A DNA stretch of 64,000 nt, taken from assembly GCF_017377795.1 (NCBI RefSeq), contig NZ_JAFRDR010000001.1, positions 372,001-436,000 on the forward strand, given 5' to 3'. This document shows, piece by piece, positions 26,748 through 35,924 of the stretch (positions within the stretch are counted from its first letter, which is position 1; every line of letters starts with the position of its first letter). Source of the stretch: Williamsia soli (lineage in GTDB: Bacteria; Actinomycetota; Actinomycetes; Mycobacteriales; Mycobacteriaceae). A model generated the notes under the pieces. That model worked only from the letters and a program-made list of their open reading frames with translations. It was not told the DNA's origin and did not search any database. A program made the translations under genes and the position numbers.

Positions 26748-28274
26748 TCAGGGTCGGCGCCAGGGTTCGTCACCGTCGCGGCGAGGGCCCTGATCTGAGG
26801 GCGGATCCTGTTGCGGCACAGTCCAACCTGGATCGCGAACCGGCGGCTGGTCCTGCTGTCCGATGCTCTGCTGATCGAGGTAGGGATACTGGTCGCCGAC
26901 CTCGGCGAAGCCGTCCTGATTGTGACCTGCGAAGCCGTCCTGAGGGTGGTCGGCGAAGCCGTCGCCGCGGTTGTCCCGCACTGCGGGGATCTGACGCGTC
27001 TGGTCCGGATCGAACGGCGCCGCGGGAGGAGGGCGGTTGCCCTGATCCCCACCTCGGTACTGCTTGATCAGATCGGTCCGCTGCTGCTCGTCTGGATCGG
27101 ACGGGTTGTACGGCGAACCCGACGCCGGGGCGGGTGTGCTCGGGCCGCGGAGCAGCAGCCACACGCCTGCGGCGAGCAGGACCACTCCGAGGATGCCGGC
27201 GCCGATCGGGATCCAGCGCCCCCACAGTTTGATCGGACTGTCGAGGTCTTTGGCGTCCGCGGCGAGCTGTTCCTGCGTGCTCTGGGTGTAGGAGAAGACG
27301 ACGTCGAGCGCGGTCAGCCGGTAATCGAGCATCGCCTGCGGCGAGTCGTCGCTGACGTTGAGCTTGAACTCCTGCTTGATGTGTTCGCGCTCGTTGATGA
27401 TGGTGCCGCTGACCGGATCGACGTAGAGGTCTCGGGTCGTGGTCTGGATCAGCGAGGCCGGTAACCGCTCGTTGTTGCGGTACCCCTCGAACCCGCCGTA
27501 CCAGCCGGCAGGCTGATCAATCGAGGTACCGGCGAGCTGCTGGTCGTTGGCATCGGTGAGGGTGCTCAGGTCGGTCTCCGGGACCTCCTGGGTGAAGTGG
27601 TAGGTGTTGACGCCGTTGATCTCGGTCTCGTCGACGAACTGCAACGGATTCGTGGTGCGGCTCGGTAGGTCGAAGTAGGTATAGGTCTTGCCCTTGTCGA
27701 CACCGAACGGGAAGCGGTACTGCAGTCCCTGGCGGTCGGGGAGGCTGACGCTGTTCTCGCCGGCGTCGACCTGGACCTCGGACTGCCCACCGCCGCTGAT
27801 CTGCGGTTCGGCGGTGGTGCGGTTGGTGGTGATCCGGTCGCGGGTCGCGGTGAGAAGCGCTGTCATGCAGTCATTTCCACCACCCTGAGCCGGTGGGGTC
27901 ACGGTCTCGTCACCGTCGGTGTACGAGTCGATCCGGATGGAGTTACCCGCCTGGAAGGTGACCTTGTTGGCGTCGGCGGGGTCGACGACCAGCACCCGCT
28001 GCTGTTCGGTCAACTTCGCGTCCGACACCTGCGGTCGCGGCTCGTCGAGTGAGCAGCGGTTGAAGATCTTCGCGGGCAGCGCATCAGAGGCGGACACCCC
28101 CTGCTGACCCTGGCTGTCGGCGACGCTGGTGATGTCGAGATCCATGGGTGTCTTCTTGAGCGTCCCCACGTAATAGAGGGGGAGCGCGATGGCCACCACG
28201 ATGAGCAGAACGCCGAAGAAGATGGCGACCGGTCCCGCGAGGTCCCTGGCAGACATCCGAGGCCCTGTTGCCAT
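26748..28274 (-). CDS. DUF3068 (PorA-family) envelope protein with repetitive C-terminal tail
   Basis: 508 residues. An N-terminal helix (about 15-38) anchors a large extracytoplasmic domain (40-350), and a second helix (about 360-382) is followed by a roughly 125-residue Pro/Gln/Asp-rich cytoplasmic tail. The tail holds three DGFA repeats (GDGFADHPQDGFAGHNQDGFA). Equivalent by position to Rv0227c. The exact role is unknown; it lies beside envelope glycosylation genes and diverges from an acyltransferase, suggesting a function in assembly of an acylated glycan. Confidence 0.82.
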   Translation of the reverse strand: MATGPRMSARDLAGPVAIFFGVLLIVVAIALPLYYVGTLKKTPMDLDITSVADSQGQQGVSASDALPAKIFNRCSLDEPRPQVSDAKLTEQQRVLVVDPADANKVTFQAGNSIRIDSYTDGDETVTPPAQGGGNDCMTALLTATRDRITTNRTTAEPQISGGGQSEVQVDAGENSVSLPDRQGLQYRFPFGVDKGKTYTYFDLPSRTTNPLQFVDETEINGVNTYHFTQEVPETDLSTLTDANDQQLAGTSIDQPAGWYGGFEGYRNNERLPASLIQTTTRDLYVDPVSGTIINEREHIKQEFKLNVSDDSPQAMLDYRLTALDVVFSYTQSTQEQLAADAKDLDSPIKLWGRWIPIGAGILGVVLLAAGVWLLLRGPSTPAPASGSPYNPSDPDEQQRTDLIKQYRGGDQGNRPPPAAPFDPDQTRQIPAVRDNRGDGFADHPQDGFAGHNQDGFAEVGDQYPYLDQQSIGQQDQPPVRDPGWTVPQQDPPSDQGPRRDGDEPWRRP

Positions 28275-28394
28275 ACGTCGGGTACTCCTTCAGATCTTGA
28301 GTCGGTGCAGCGGGCAGTTAAAGCGAGACTAACAGCCGAGGTCGTCGCAGCCGGGCACTCAGCTCGGCCCTCTCCACCGGTACATTGGCTGACC

Positions 28395-29624
28395 ATGCGT
28401 CCCCAGCGGCAGGCCGGCGCCCCGGCTGCCTTCGTGCCTGCGCTCGAAGGCATGCGTGCCCTGGCGGCTGTTGGGGTCATGACCACCCACGTGGCCTTCC
28501 AGACGGGCGCAGTGGACGGCAGTGTCCTCGGGGCGATCTGGGGTCGCTTCGACATGGCCGTCGCCCTCTTCTTCGCGCTCTCGGGGTTTCTGCTGTGGCG
28601 TCCGCACGCCGCCGCCGCGCACGATCCTTCGCGCACGCCCCCCGGCGTGATCCGATACCTGCGCCATCGCGTCGTGCGCATCTGGCCCGCGTATGTGGTG
28701 GTCGTGGTCGTCGTCCTGATGTTGCTGCCCGACGCCCGGCCCGCCGACGCCACCGTGTGGCTGGCGAATCTGACCCTCACCCAGGTCTTCGTGCCGCTGA
28801 CGTTGACGGCCGGACTGACCCAGATGTGGAGCCTGTCGGTCGAGGTCAGTTTCTACCTGGCGCTGCCGCTGTTCGCCTGGCTGCTCGTGCGGTTGCGCGG
28901 GCGACGAGCGCGGTGGCGGATACCGATGTTGTCCGCTGCGGCCGTGTTCAGCCTGGGCTGGGCCTGGGTCGCCGACGCGCTGCCGCTGGCCGCCGGGGTC
29001 GAGGCCAAGAACTGGCTGCCGGGTCATCTGCCGTGGTTCATCAGCGGGCTGATCCTGGCCGAGCTGGTGGTGTCGAGGTCCGGGGGTGTCGTCGCGAGGC
29101 TGGGGTCGCGGCCCTGGTGGATGGCAGGCGTCGCGGCGGGGGCGTTCGCGTTGTCCTGCACCGAACTCGCCGGGCCCACCGGGTTGGCCCCGCTGGCACC
29201 CTGGCAGTTCGCCGTCAAGATGGTGCTGGGTGCGATTCTCGGTTTCGCGTTGCTCGGACCACTGGTTCTGGGGCCACCTCGGACTCATCGGATCCTGGAC
29301 TCGGCGCCGATGCAGGCCCTGGGCCGGTGGTCGTATGCCATCTTCATCTGGCACCTCGCGGTCCTGGCCGCGGTCTTCCCGTTGGCCGGCGTCATCCCGT
29401 TCTCCGGTTCGATGGTGGTGGTCTGGTGTTTGACGTTGCTGCTCACGATCGGGGTCTCGGCGGCGAGCTATTCGTGGATCGAGGATCCGGCACGACGGTG
29501 GCTGCGTCGCTCCGAGCAGCGCGCTGCGTCAGCGTCGACGACGGTGCAGGTTCGCCCGGATCAGCCATCGAGGCAGTCCGATCGCATGCCACGCGACGAG
29601 TACGACCGCCAGCAGAGCCGGTAG
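28395..29624 (+). CDS. Acyltransferase 3 (OafA-like) membrane protein
   Basis: 409 residues from ATG 28395. The N-terminal PALEGMRALAAVGVMTTHV is the family start with the RxLA-x-H pattern, and ten helices follow (SFYLALPLFAWLL, WSYAIFIWHLAVL). These proteins O-acylate envelope glycans or lipids using acyl-CoA. It corresponds to Rv0228. Its last 96 bp overlap the 3' end of aftD on the other strand. The 120-bp gap to the DUF3068 gene is a divergent promoter region; nothing specific was seen there. Confidence 0.88.
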   Translation: MRPQRQAGAPAAFVPALEGMRALAAVGVMTTHVAFQTGAVDGSVLGAIWGRFDMAVALFFALSGFLLWRPHAAAAHDPSRTPPGVIRYLRHRVVRIWPAYVVVVVVVLMLLPDARPADATVWLANLTLTQVFVPLTLTAGLTQMWSLSVEVSFYLALPLFAWLLVRLRGRRARWRIPMLSAAAVFSLGWAWVADALPLAAGVEAKNWLPGHLPWFISGLILAELVVSRSGGVVARLGSRPWWMAGVAAGAFALSCTELAGPTGLAPLAPWQFAVKMVLGAILGFALLGPLVLGPPRTHRILDSAPMQALGRWSYAIFIWHLAVLAAVFPLAGVIPFSGSMVVVWCLTLLLTIGVSAASYSWIEDPARRWLRRSEQRAASASTTVQVRPDQPSRQSDRMPRDEYDRQQSR

Positions 29625-32600
29625 CTGTACCCACCAATCCCAGCCGTTGTACCCGAGCGATGACCGCCACGGTCCGGCAGCGAGCCCGAACGTGGCGGCG
29701 GTCATCAACGACGCCACGAGCGCCGGAGTCCGCTGCTTTCCGCGCAGCGAGCGGGAGACGAGAGGTGCCGCGGTGCTCGTGATGGCGACTACTGCTGCCA
29801 CGGCCACCGCGATCGGACCTGTGAGCAGGTAGACCACCGCGCCGAGCAGCAGCGGTAGCACTGTGCGGCTGTCGAACGGCCGAGCCACCGGCAACGACAC
29901 CGACGTTCGCCGGGCCGGGACGAAGGTGCAGAGCAGCAGTAGCGCCAGCAGGGCGAGTCCGCCTGCGATCGCCCACCGGTAGGGCTGATCGAGCGGGAAG
30001 GTCAGATCGATGGCGCCGGCAAAACCTGCCGGAACAATCCAACCCTGCTGCCAGCCATTGACGACGATGGGCTGCAGTTCGTCGTCTCCGGCATGCGCCT
30101 GCCACCCGGGATTGGTGCTCTCCGGCACGATGAGTACGCGCTCGCTGCTCTCACCGGCGACCGTGACGCTGCGATCGGTGGCGTTCCACCTGTTCACGGT
30201 CACCGGTGTCGGGGTGGCACTCGGTGAGGGGTCTTCGTCGCCGAGATCTGTAGCCGTGAGCTCGACCCCGGCCACGGTGAACGCCGGACCGGGGTTGACC
30301 GCGAGTTCCTGCTCACCGGCGGCAAGGTCGACGGGCCGTTGGTCGCAGGCCTGTGCACGGATCGGTGCTCCCGACGCGAGGGCCGCTGCGGTGGTCTTCA
30401 GTGAGAACCGCTGCACGCTACCGGCAATGGTCAGACCCGGCCCGTCGACACAGGAGACCTCGATCGGGCGGTCGGGGTCCGGCGGGGTCGGCACGCCCCC
30501 GAGGACGGTGATCTCGGAGATCCCGGACGGGGCGATGGCGGCGAATCCGAGACTGTTGACGTCGAGGACCTCATCCTTTTCGAGGACGGTGATCGAGATC
30601 GTCGAGGTGAGATGGGGATCGAGCGCGATCCGTCCGTCGGCGGGGATCGTCCGTACCTGGCGTCCGTTGCCGAGATCGATCCCCACCGTCACCGGTCGCG
30701 CCGGGAATTGGCCAGTGGGGACGGTGATCTGGAGTCCGTCGACCTCACGCGGACTCGGCAGCGTGAGTTCGATTGTCGGCCGCTCGGCGCCGGCACCGCT
30801 GTCGCGGGCCACCCAGGTGGTGCCGGGGTCGCCATCGACGGCCGCGCCGGCGTTGCCGCGGGGGTCGATGCTCGCCGACGGCGCGGTCGCGACGATCTGA
30901 TCCTGGCCGGCCAATAATCGATTGAGTTCCTCGGAAGGGTTGGCGGTCAGTGTGATCGAGGGTTTCACCGTCACCGGGCTCGGCACCGACAACACCCGTC
31001 CGAAGATCCCGGGCTCTTCGGGCGCGAGTCCCAGTGCGCCCGAACATCGCGTGACGTCGCGGTCGGGTACACACGCGTCACGCCCGGGTAGTTCGGGGGC
31101 CAGTGCCCACCCCGCGATCTGTTGACCGGCCACCAATTGCGGCAGTACGACCCGGTGCCGAATGGGCAGCGTCCGCGCCTGCGTGGCATCGCGGAGCTCG
31201 ATCTCCGAGATCGCGAATTGGTTCCCGGCCGTCCCGTTGTCGGTGCCGATGGCCCTGATCTGCACCCATCGGGTCGGACCGCTGGGCGGCACCACGGACG
31301 TGGGCTCGCCCGGGGTCACGCCGGTGGCCACGGTGCTCCCGGCCTCGGTGGTGATCAGCAGCGTACTGACGCCGGCGCCGAGTGCCTTGCCGACGGTGAC
31401 GTCGAGGGCCAGCCGCTCCCGTGGTCTGGTGAAGTCGAGCTGCAACCACTGTCCCACTGCGGAGTCGAGTCCGCGGCTGACCCACGAGGTGTTCGGGTTC
31501 CCGTCGAATGCGGCCGCCGGTGAGCTACCAGGAGCACTCTGCCCCAGTTGTGTTGCATCGGAGGCGGACCCGGATGCACTGACAGACAATTGTCCGGGCT
31601 CACCGTCGAGCAGCCACTCGCCCTGGACCAGTGGCTGCCCGTCGACCGGGTAGTCCGTCGCGGCGTTCTGGGTCAGTCGTGGATCTCCGGGCGCGCGGAT
31701 CGCCGAACTGTGGTCGTCGACGCGCCCGAAGTCGATTTCACGGTCGGTGGGGGTATCGGTGACGATCAGTGGTGCATCGGGGAGTCCGGCCCGCTGCGCA
31801 TCGGCCTGCAGGAGGACGGGTCCCAGGGGTGGACGACCGCTCAGCGCCGCTGCATTCTGTAGTGGTGCAAGGGTTTCAGGTCCACCTGACACCCGGGGCA
31901 TCTGGTTCAGCGGTACGGTGGCAGGCCGGGTACCGGGGAACGCGACGTCAGAGTCGACCTGAAAGATCTGCACTGCAGGCATCGTCGGACGCAAGCCGTC
32001 ATCGGAGACGACGTCGTCGATGCGCGGCGGACCGACCTCGGGTCCGAACTGCGCAACCGGTGTCAGACCCGGCGAACCCGCAATCGCATTGTGGGCCAGG
32101 ATCGGTCGCGCAGACCTCGAGGTGGACGGATCGAGGTCGGCGCGTACGACCACGTATGAAATACCCTGCTGGGCAAGCGTGGCGGCGAGGCCGGGGAGCG
32201 GTCGTCCGGCGGCGATCGCCCGCTGCACCGAATCCAGGGCCCGGATGGCGCCGGGCGGTGTCAGCGGGATGGCATCGCGCACCGCCCACGGTTCATCGGC
32301 GAGCACCTGCAGCGGTTCGTCACGGGTCAGGCCCCAGGTCTGGTTGGCGAAAGGGGAACCGGGGACGACCAGGGCGCGCCGATTCTGGTTCGCACCATTG
32401 TCTTCGAGCCACTGGGCCGTCTGCTTCCAGTACGACGGGATGGAGCTGTAGCTGCCCGGGGCTGCGAGGGAGGCGGTCCAGACCATGGAACCTGCGGCGA
32501 GCGCGGCCACCAGGACCACGATCGCGGCCGACACCGGCCGAGAACGCTCCGGGTGGGCGAACGCGCGGCCGGTACCGCGCCAGCCGGCGACGTCTGGGGT

Positions 32601-33740
32601 GGGGACGCGGGCAAGCAGGTGAGCGATGCCCAGTGCCAACGGGATCCGGATCAGCGGATCCCACTTGTGGACGTTGCGCAAAGGTGCGCCCGCGTCGTCG
32701 AGGAACACCCGCACCGACTCCGAGAGCGGCGACCCGAGCTGCCCGGGATAGCCGAGGCAGATCATGAGCAGCCCGATGATCACGATGGTGATGAGTCGAC
32801 CGCGTCCGGGCATGGCCCGCATGGCGAGCCCGGTCAGTCCTGCCGCCGCGAGCAACCCGGTGGAGAGCACCGCAACCGGCTGAGTGACCAGGCTTGCCCC
32901 CGCGACCCGTTCCGGTGAGACGAACGGTGTCCAGGCGCTGGTCCCGCGCAACACCTCGGTCAGGGACACCCATTCTGTTGTCACCCGGGAAGATTCGATG
33001 AAATCCAGGAACGGCGGGCTGACGCGGGACAGGATGAGCAGCGGGACGACCCACCACAGGCATGCCGCCGTCGCCCCGAGCGCCCACCACCCGCCGAATC
33101 GCAACCAGCGCGCGGCCGGTCTCTTGATCGGGGTGTGCAGCAACCACCACAGTCCGGCGACCGACGCCGCGGCAAGTGTTGCGACCGCGTTCACCGCGCC
33201 CATCAGCGCCAGCGCGCAGGCAGATTGGAAAGCCAGCTGCCGCAAATTCTTTCGCGGCTCGCTGTGGTTCAGTGCGACGACGACGGGAGCGAGCACCCAC
33301 GGGGCCAGCATCACCGGCAACGTCTCCGAGGAAATCGATCCGATGGTCGTCAGGACTCGCGGGCTCGCGACAAAGATCACCGCGGCGAAGATCCGGGACC
33401 ACCGCGAGCCGACACCCACTGCGTCGGCGAGGCGGACGAACCCCACGAAGCCGACCCACAGCAGCAGGGCCCACCACAGGCGCTGGGTCACCCAGGGCGG
33501 AAGCGTGAGCAGGTCGCCGACAGCGAAGAAGGCCCCATGCGGGAAGAAGTAGCCGTAGGCCTGATTCTGCACCTGGCCGAGCGGTGCGATGGACGACCAC
33601 AGATGCGCGGCGCGACCGAGAAAGCCGAGAGGGTCGGAGGTGAGGTCGAGTTTGGTGTCGGCGGCGATCAGGCCGGGCGATTGGGCGAATGACGCCACCA
33701 GCGCCCACAGAGCTGCAAAGAGCAGTCCCCGTTTGGTCAG
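29529..33740 (-). CDS. aftD: Alpha-(1->3)-arabinofuranosyltransferase AftD
   Basis: About 1400 residues, the size of mycobacterial AftD (Rv0236c). It adds alpha-1,3 branches in arabinogalactan/lipoarabinomannan from decaprenyl-phosphoryl-arabinose. The N-terminal GT-C region (QNQAYGYFFPHGAFF, about 12 helices) is followed by large periplasmic modules with discoidin/CBM-like segments (NTSWVSRGLD, GTTWVARD) and a C-terminal helix group. I start at CTG 33740, which overlaps the stop of the DUF2613 gene (CTGA) and has GGAG 7 nt upstream. It restores the first helix (TKRGLLFAALWALVASF). The first standard codon in frame is GTG 33698, which has no Shine-Dalgarno and would cut that helix. Confidence 0.92.
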   Translation of the reverse strand: MTKRGLLFAALWALVASFAQSPGLIAADTKLDLTSDPLGFLGRAAHLWSSIAPLGQVQNQAYGYFFPHGAFFAVGDLLTLPPWVTQRLWWALLLWVGFVGFVRLADAVGVGSRWSRIFAAVIFVASPRVLTTIGSISSETLPVMLAPWVLAPVVVALNHSEPRKNLRQLAFQSACALALMGAVNAVATLAAASVAGLWWLLHTPIKRPAARWLRFGGWWALGATAACLWWVVPLLILSRVSPPFLDFIESSRVTTEWVSLTEVLRGTSAWTPFVSPERVAGASLVTQPVAVLSTGLLAAAGLTGLAMRAMPGRGRLITIVIIGLLMICLGYPGQLGSPLSESVRVFLDDAGAPLRNVHKWDPLIRIPLALGIAHLLARVPTPDVAGWRGTGRAFAHPERSRPVSAAIVVLVAALAAGSMVWTASLAAPGSYSSIPSYWKQTAQWLEDNGANQNRRALVVPGSPFANQTWGLTRDEPLQVLADEPWAVRDAIPLTPPGAIRALDSVQRAIAAGRPLPGLAATLAQQGISYVVVRADLDPSTSRSARPILAHNAIAGSPGLTPVAQFGPEVGPPRIDDVVSDDGLRPTMPAVQIFQVDSDVAFPGTRPATVPLNQMPRVSGGPETLAPLQNAAALSGRPPLGPVLLQADAQRAGLPDAPLIVTDTPTDREIDFGRVDDHSSAIRAPGDPRLTQNAATDYPVDGQPLVQGEWLLDGEPGQLSVSASGSASDATQLGQSAPGSSPAAAFDGNPNTSWVSRGLDSAVGQWLQLDFTRPRERLALDVTVGKALGAGVSTLLITTEAGSTVATGVTPGEPTSVVPPSGPTRWVQIRAIGTDNGTAGNQFAISEIELRDATQARTLPIRHRVVLPQLVAGQQIAGWALAPELPGRDACVPDRDVTRCSGALGLAPEEPGIFGRVLSVPSPVTVKPSITLTANPSEELNRLLAGQDQIVATAPSASIDPRGNAGAAVDGDPGTTWVARDSGAGAERPTIELTLPSPREVDGLQITVPTGQFPARPVTVGIDLGNGRQVRTIPADGRIALDPHLTSTISITVLEKDEVLDVNSLGFAAIAPSGISEITVLGGVPTPPDPDRPIEVSCVDGPGLTIAGSVQRFSLKTTAAALASGAPIRAQACDQRPVDLAAGEQELAVNPGPAFTVAGVELTATDLGDEDPSPSATPTPVTVNRWNATDRSVTVAGESSERVLIVPESTNPGWQAHAGDDELQPIVVNGWQQGWIVPAGFAGAIDLTFPLDQPYRWAIAGGLALLALLLLCTFVPARRTSVSLPVARPFDSRTVLPLLLGAVVYLLTGPIAVAVAAVVAITSTAAPLVSRSLRGKQRTPALVASLMTAATFGLAAGPWRSSLGYNGWDWWVQLPALLAVVLVAWHAIGLPRWLIRANLHRRRR

Positions 33741-33937
33741 TTTGTGACTCCGGCGTTGTCCCTGGTGCCGTAGTCGACCGAGCCCTGAACGAATCCGCTG
33801 TCGGCGTTGAAGCTGTTCACATCGGTTGCTGGCTTGTCCTCGGAGGTCAAGACGCCACCGAGGAACACCGCTCCAATGGCCACGACCACGCCGAGGAGGC
33901 CGGCGACAGCGCCGGCGATCAGGCGGTTGTTCATCAT
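33737..33937 (-). CDS. DUF2613 small membrane protein (Rv0236A-like)
   Basis: 66 residues: one N-terminal helix (LIAGAVAGLLGVVVAIGAVFLGGVL) and a short polar tail. Small proteins of this size and shape lie between aftD and the upstream gene in related genomes. It is coupled to both neighbours: its ATG overlaps the stress-protein stop by 4 nt, and its TGA overlaps the proposed CTG start of aftD. A role in AftD stability or insertion is conceivable but unsupported. Confidence 0.8.
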   Translation of the reverse strand: MMNNRLIAGAVAGLLGVVVAIGAVFLGGVLTSEDKPATDVNSFNADSGFVQGSVDYGTRDNAGVTN

Positions 33938-34509
33938 GGCTGCGAAGTTACCACCCGGGCCTTGCTCTTCCGGTCAGCCGCCTTCCGGCCGGCGACGGCG
34001 CCCTCGCCGCGGCGGGCACACCCGGCCGGGACCACGAGTACCGGGCGGTGGCAATGCTTCAGTACGTGCTCGGCAACACTGCTGTGCAGTAGCGCTCGCA
34101 AACCCGATGAACCGCGGGTTCCCGTGACGAGGATGTCGACCTCCAGGGTGTCCGCGGCATCGACCAGTGCACCCCAGACAGTCGTGTCGACCTCGGCGAG
34201 GCGGCCCTCGGCAGCCAGGCCCGCCGCCCGGGCCCGCGCGACGCCTTGGGAATTGCGGGTACGGGCGTCGACATGCAGTGCGTCGTCGATGTCCTGGTCG
34301 ACGACCGAATGCAGCACGGGCTGCATCCCGCCCGACAGCGCGGACAGACGGGCGCTCTGGTGGACTCCCGATTCCCACGCCGTCACGACATAGGCGCGAT
34401 GGGAGGCCAGAAAACGCCCCGCGTAGTCGATCGCGCGATCGGCGTTCTCGCTGCCGTCGTAGGCGATCATGATCGTGTCTTGGTGGGTGTCACCGATTTG
34501 ACCGGACAT
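33934..34509 (-). CDS. Universal stress protein (UspA family)
   Basis: 191 residues, single Usp domain. MIAYDGSENADRAIDYAG is the usual N-terminal strand and Asp loop. GTRGSSGLRALLHSSVAEHVL gives the G-2x-G-9x-G/S-S/T ATP-binding motif, so it probably binds ATP. A basic tail follows. It is first in a coupled run with DUF2613 and aftD. I do not recall a Usp gene at this place in M. tuberculosis, so it may be a lineage insertion. Confidence 0.88.
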   Translation of the reverse strand: MSGQIGDTHQDTIMIAYDGSENADRAIDYAGRFLASHRAYVVTAWESGVHQSARLSALSGGMQPVLHSVVDQDIDDALHVDARTRNSQGVARARAAGLAAEGRLAEVDTTVWGALVDAADTLEVDILVTGTRGSSGLRALLHSSVAEHVLKHCHRPVLVVPAGCARRGEGAVAGRKAADRKSKARVVTSQP

Positions 34510-34598
34510 GGCTTTTCCTCCCGCAGGGGCTGAGGGCTTCGAGGATACCCGGCAAATGTAACGTCCGTCACATCAGTGGCCCGTGCAAGACTCGACGC

Positions 34599-35810
34599 AT
34601 GTTTTTCCCCGTGCAGTCCTCTCGTCGTGCCTCCCGTCCTGGGCGGTCGAGATGTCTGGCCGTGCTGACGGTGACGGTGGCGTCCGTGCTGGCCGCGTGC
34701 AGTAACGGTGACGGGGGTCCGGAGATCCCGCCGACCTCGGCCTACTCCAGCAGTACGGCTTCGAGTGTCCCGGTGTCGTCGTCGCCTGCGGTGACGCCGG
34801 TGTCGTGCGGGGAGGACGAACTCGAGTCGATGAGCCTGCGGCGCAAGCTCGCCCAGCTGCTGGTCGTCGGCGTCACCGGCACGTCGGATGCCCTGGACGT
34901 CGTGCAGACCGAACAGATCGGCGGCGTGTTCATCGGTAGCTGGACCGATCTGTCGATCCTGTCCGACGGCGGCATCGAGACGGTGCAGGACGCGGCAAAG
35001 ACCCCGGTGATGGTCACCGTCGATCAGGAGGGCGGCCGGGTGTCGCGGCTGTCGTCGCTGGGAATCGACAGCCCGTCGGCCCGAGAACTCGCCCAGACCG
35101 AGACTCCGGCGCAGGTCCGCGCGCTGGCGAAGGCGCAGGGTCTGAAGATGAAGGAACTCGGGGTCACCGTCGATTACGCACCGGTGGCGGACGTGAGCGA
35201 TGAGTCCACCGACGACGTGATCGGCGACCGTTCGTTCAGCGACGATCCCGAGGTCGTGACCCAGTACGCGAACGCCTATGCCCACGGCCTCCAGGATGCA
35301 GGCATCATGCCGGTGTTCAAGCATTTCCCGGGCCACGGTCACGGATCCGGCGACTCACACACCGGCACCGTCGCGACCCCGCCGCTGGACGAGCTGCAGG
35401 ACGACGATCTCGTCCCGTATCGGTCGCTGATCCAGCCCGGCGTCGGGGTGATGGTCGGACATCTCATCGTCCCGGGTCTGACCAAACCCGACACCCCGGC
35501 GAGCATCAGCGAACCGGCGATGTCGTTCCTCCGCGAGGGCACCGGCTACGGCGGCAAGCCCTTCGACGGTCCGATCTTCACCGACGATCTGTCGGGCATG
35601 GCGGCCATCAGTGCCAAGTACGGCATCGAGAAGGCCGCGACCCTCGCGCTGTCCGCCGGCGCCGACATCGCGCTGTGGCTGTCCACCGACAAGGTGCCCG
35701 CGGTGCTCGATACGTTAACCGCGGCCGTGAAGGCCGGCGAGTTGCCTGCCACGCAGGTGGACGAGTCGGTGGTGCGGGTGCTCCGGGCGAAGGGCGTGCT
35801 CGACTGCTGA
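34599..35810 (+). CDS. lpqI: LpqI-type beta-N-acetylhexosaminidase, GH3 lipoprotein
   Basis: 403 residues. The signal peptide ends in lipobox LAAC (Cys34), so it is lipid-anchored at the outer face of the membrane. A Ser/Thr-rich linker precedes the GH3 NagZ-type domain: KHFPGHGHGSGDSHTG carries the general acid-base His loop and IFTDDLSGMAA the catalytic Asp. It cleaves GlcNAc from muropeptides in cell-wall recycling. The position beside aftD matches Rv0237. Confidence 0.92.
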   Translation: MFFPVQSSRRASRPGRSRCLAVLTVTVASVLAACSNGDGGPEIPPTSAYSSSTASSVPVSSSPAVTPVSCGEDELESMSLRRKLAQLLVVGVTGTSDALDVVQTEQIGGVFIGSWTDLSILSDGGIETVQDAAKTPVMVTVDQEGGRVSRLSSLGIDSPSARELAQTETPAQVRALAKAQGLKMKELGVTVDYAPVADVSDESTDDVIGDRSFSDDPEVVTQYANAYAHGLQDAGIMPVFKHFPGHGHGSGDSHTGTVATPPLDELQDDDLVPYRSLIQPGVGVMVGHLIVPGLTKPDTPASISEPAMSFLREGTGYGGKPFDGPIFTDDLSGMAAISAKYGIEKAATLALSAGADIALWLSTDKVPAVLDTLTAAVKAGELPATQVDESVVRVLRAKGVLDC

Positions 35811-35862
35811 CCTGCTCGACCCCGCGAATGCGGCGACGATTCCCCACTTCGGGAACCCGAAA

Positions 35863-35878
35863 CTTACCGGCTGGTAAG
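35863..35878. promoter_or_regulatory. Palindromic operator upstream of TetR gene
   Basis: CTTACCGGCTGGTAAG: perfect 6-bp arms CTTACC/GGTAAG with a 4-bp centre, 47 bp before the TetR start. It shares the CTTAC-N6-GTAAG outline with the perfect palindrome in the fabG4/fadA2 promoter, so one TetR protein could control both. Confidence 0.6.
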
Positions 35879-35924
35879 GTAGTCCGGACGTCCATGTGTC
35901 CAGAAACTGGCAGGAAGAGTGGTT

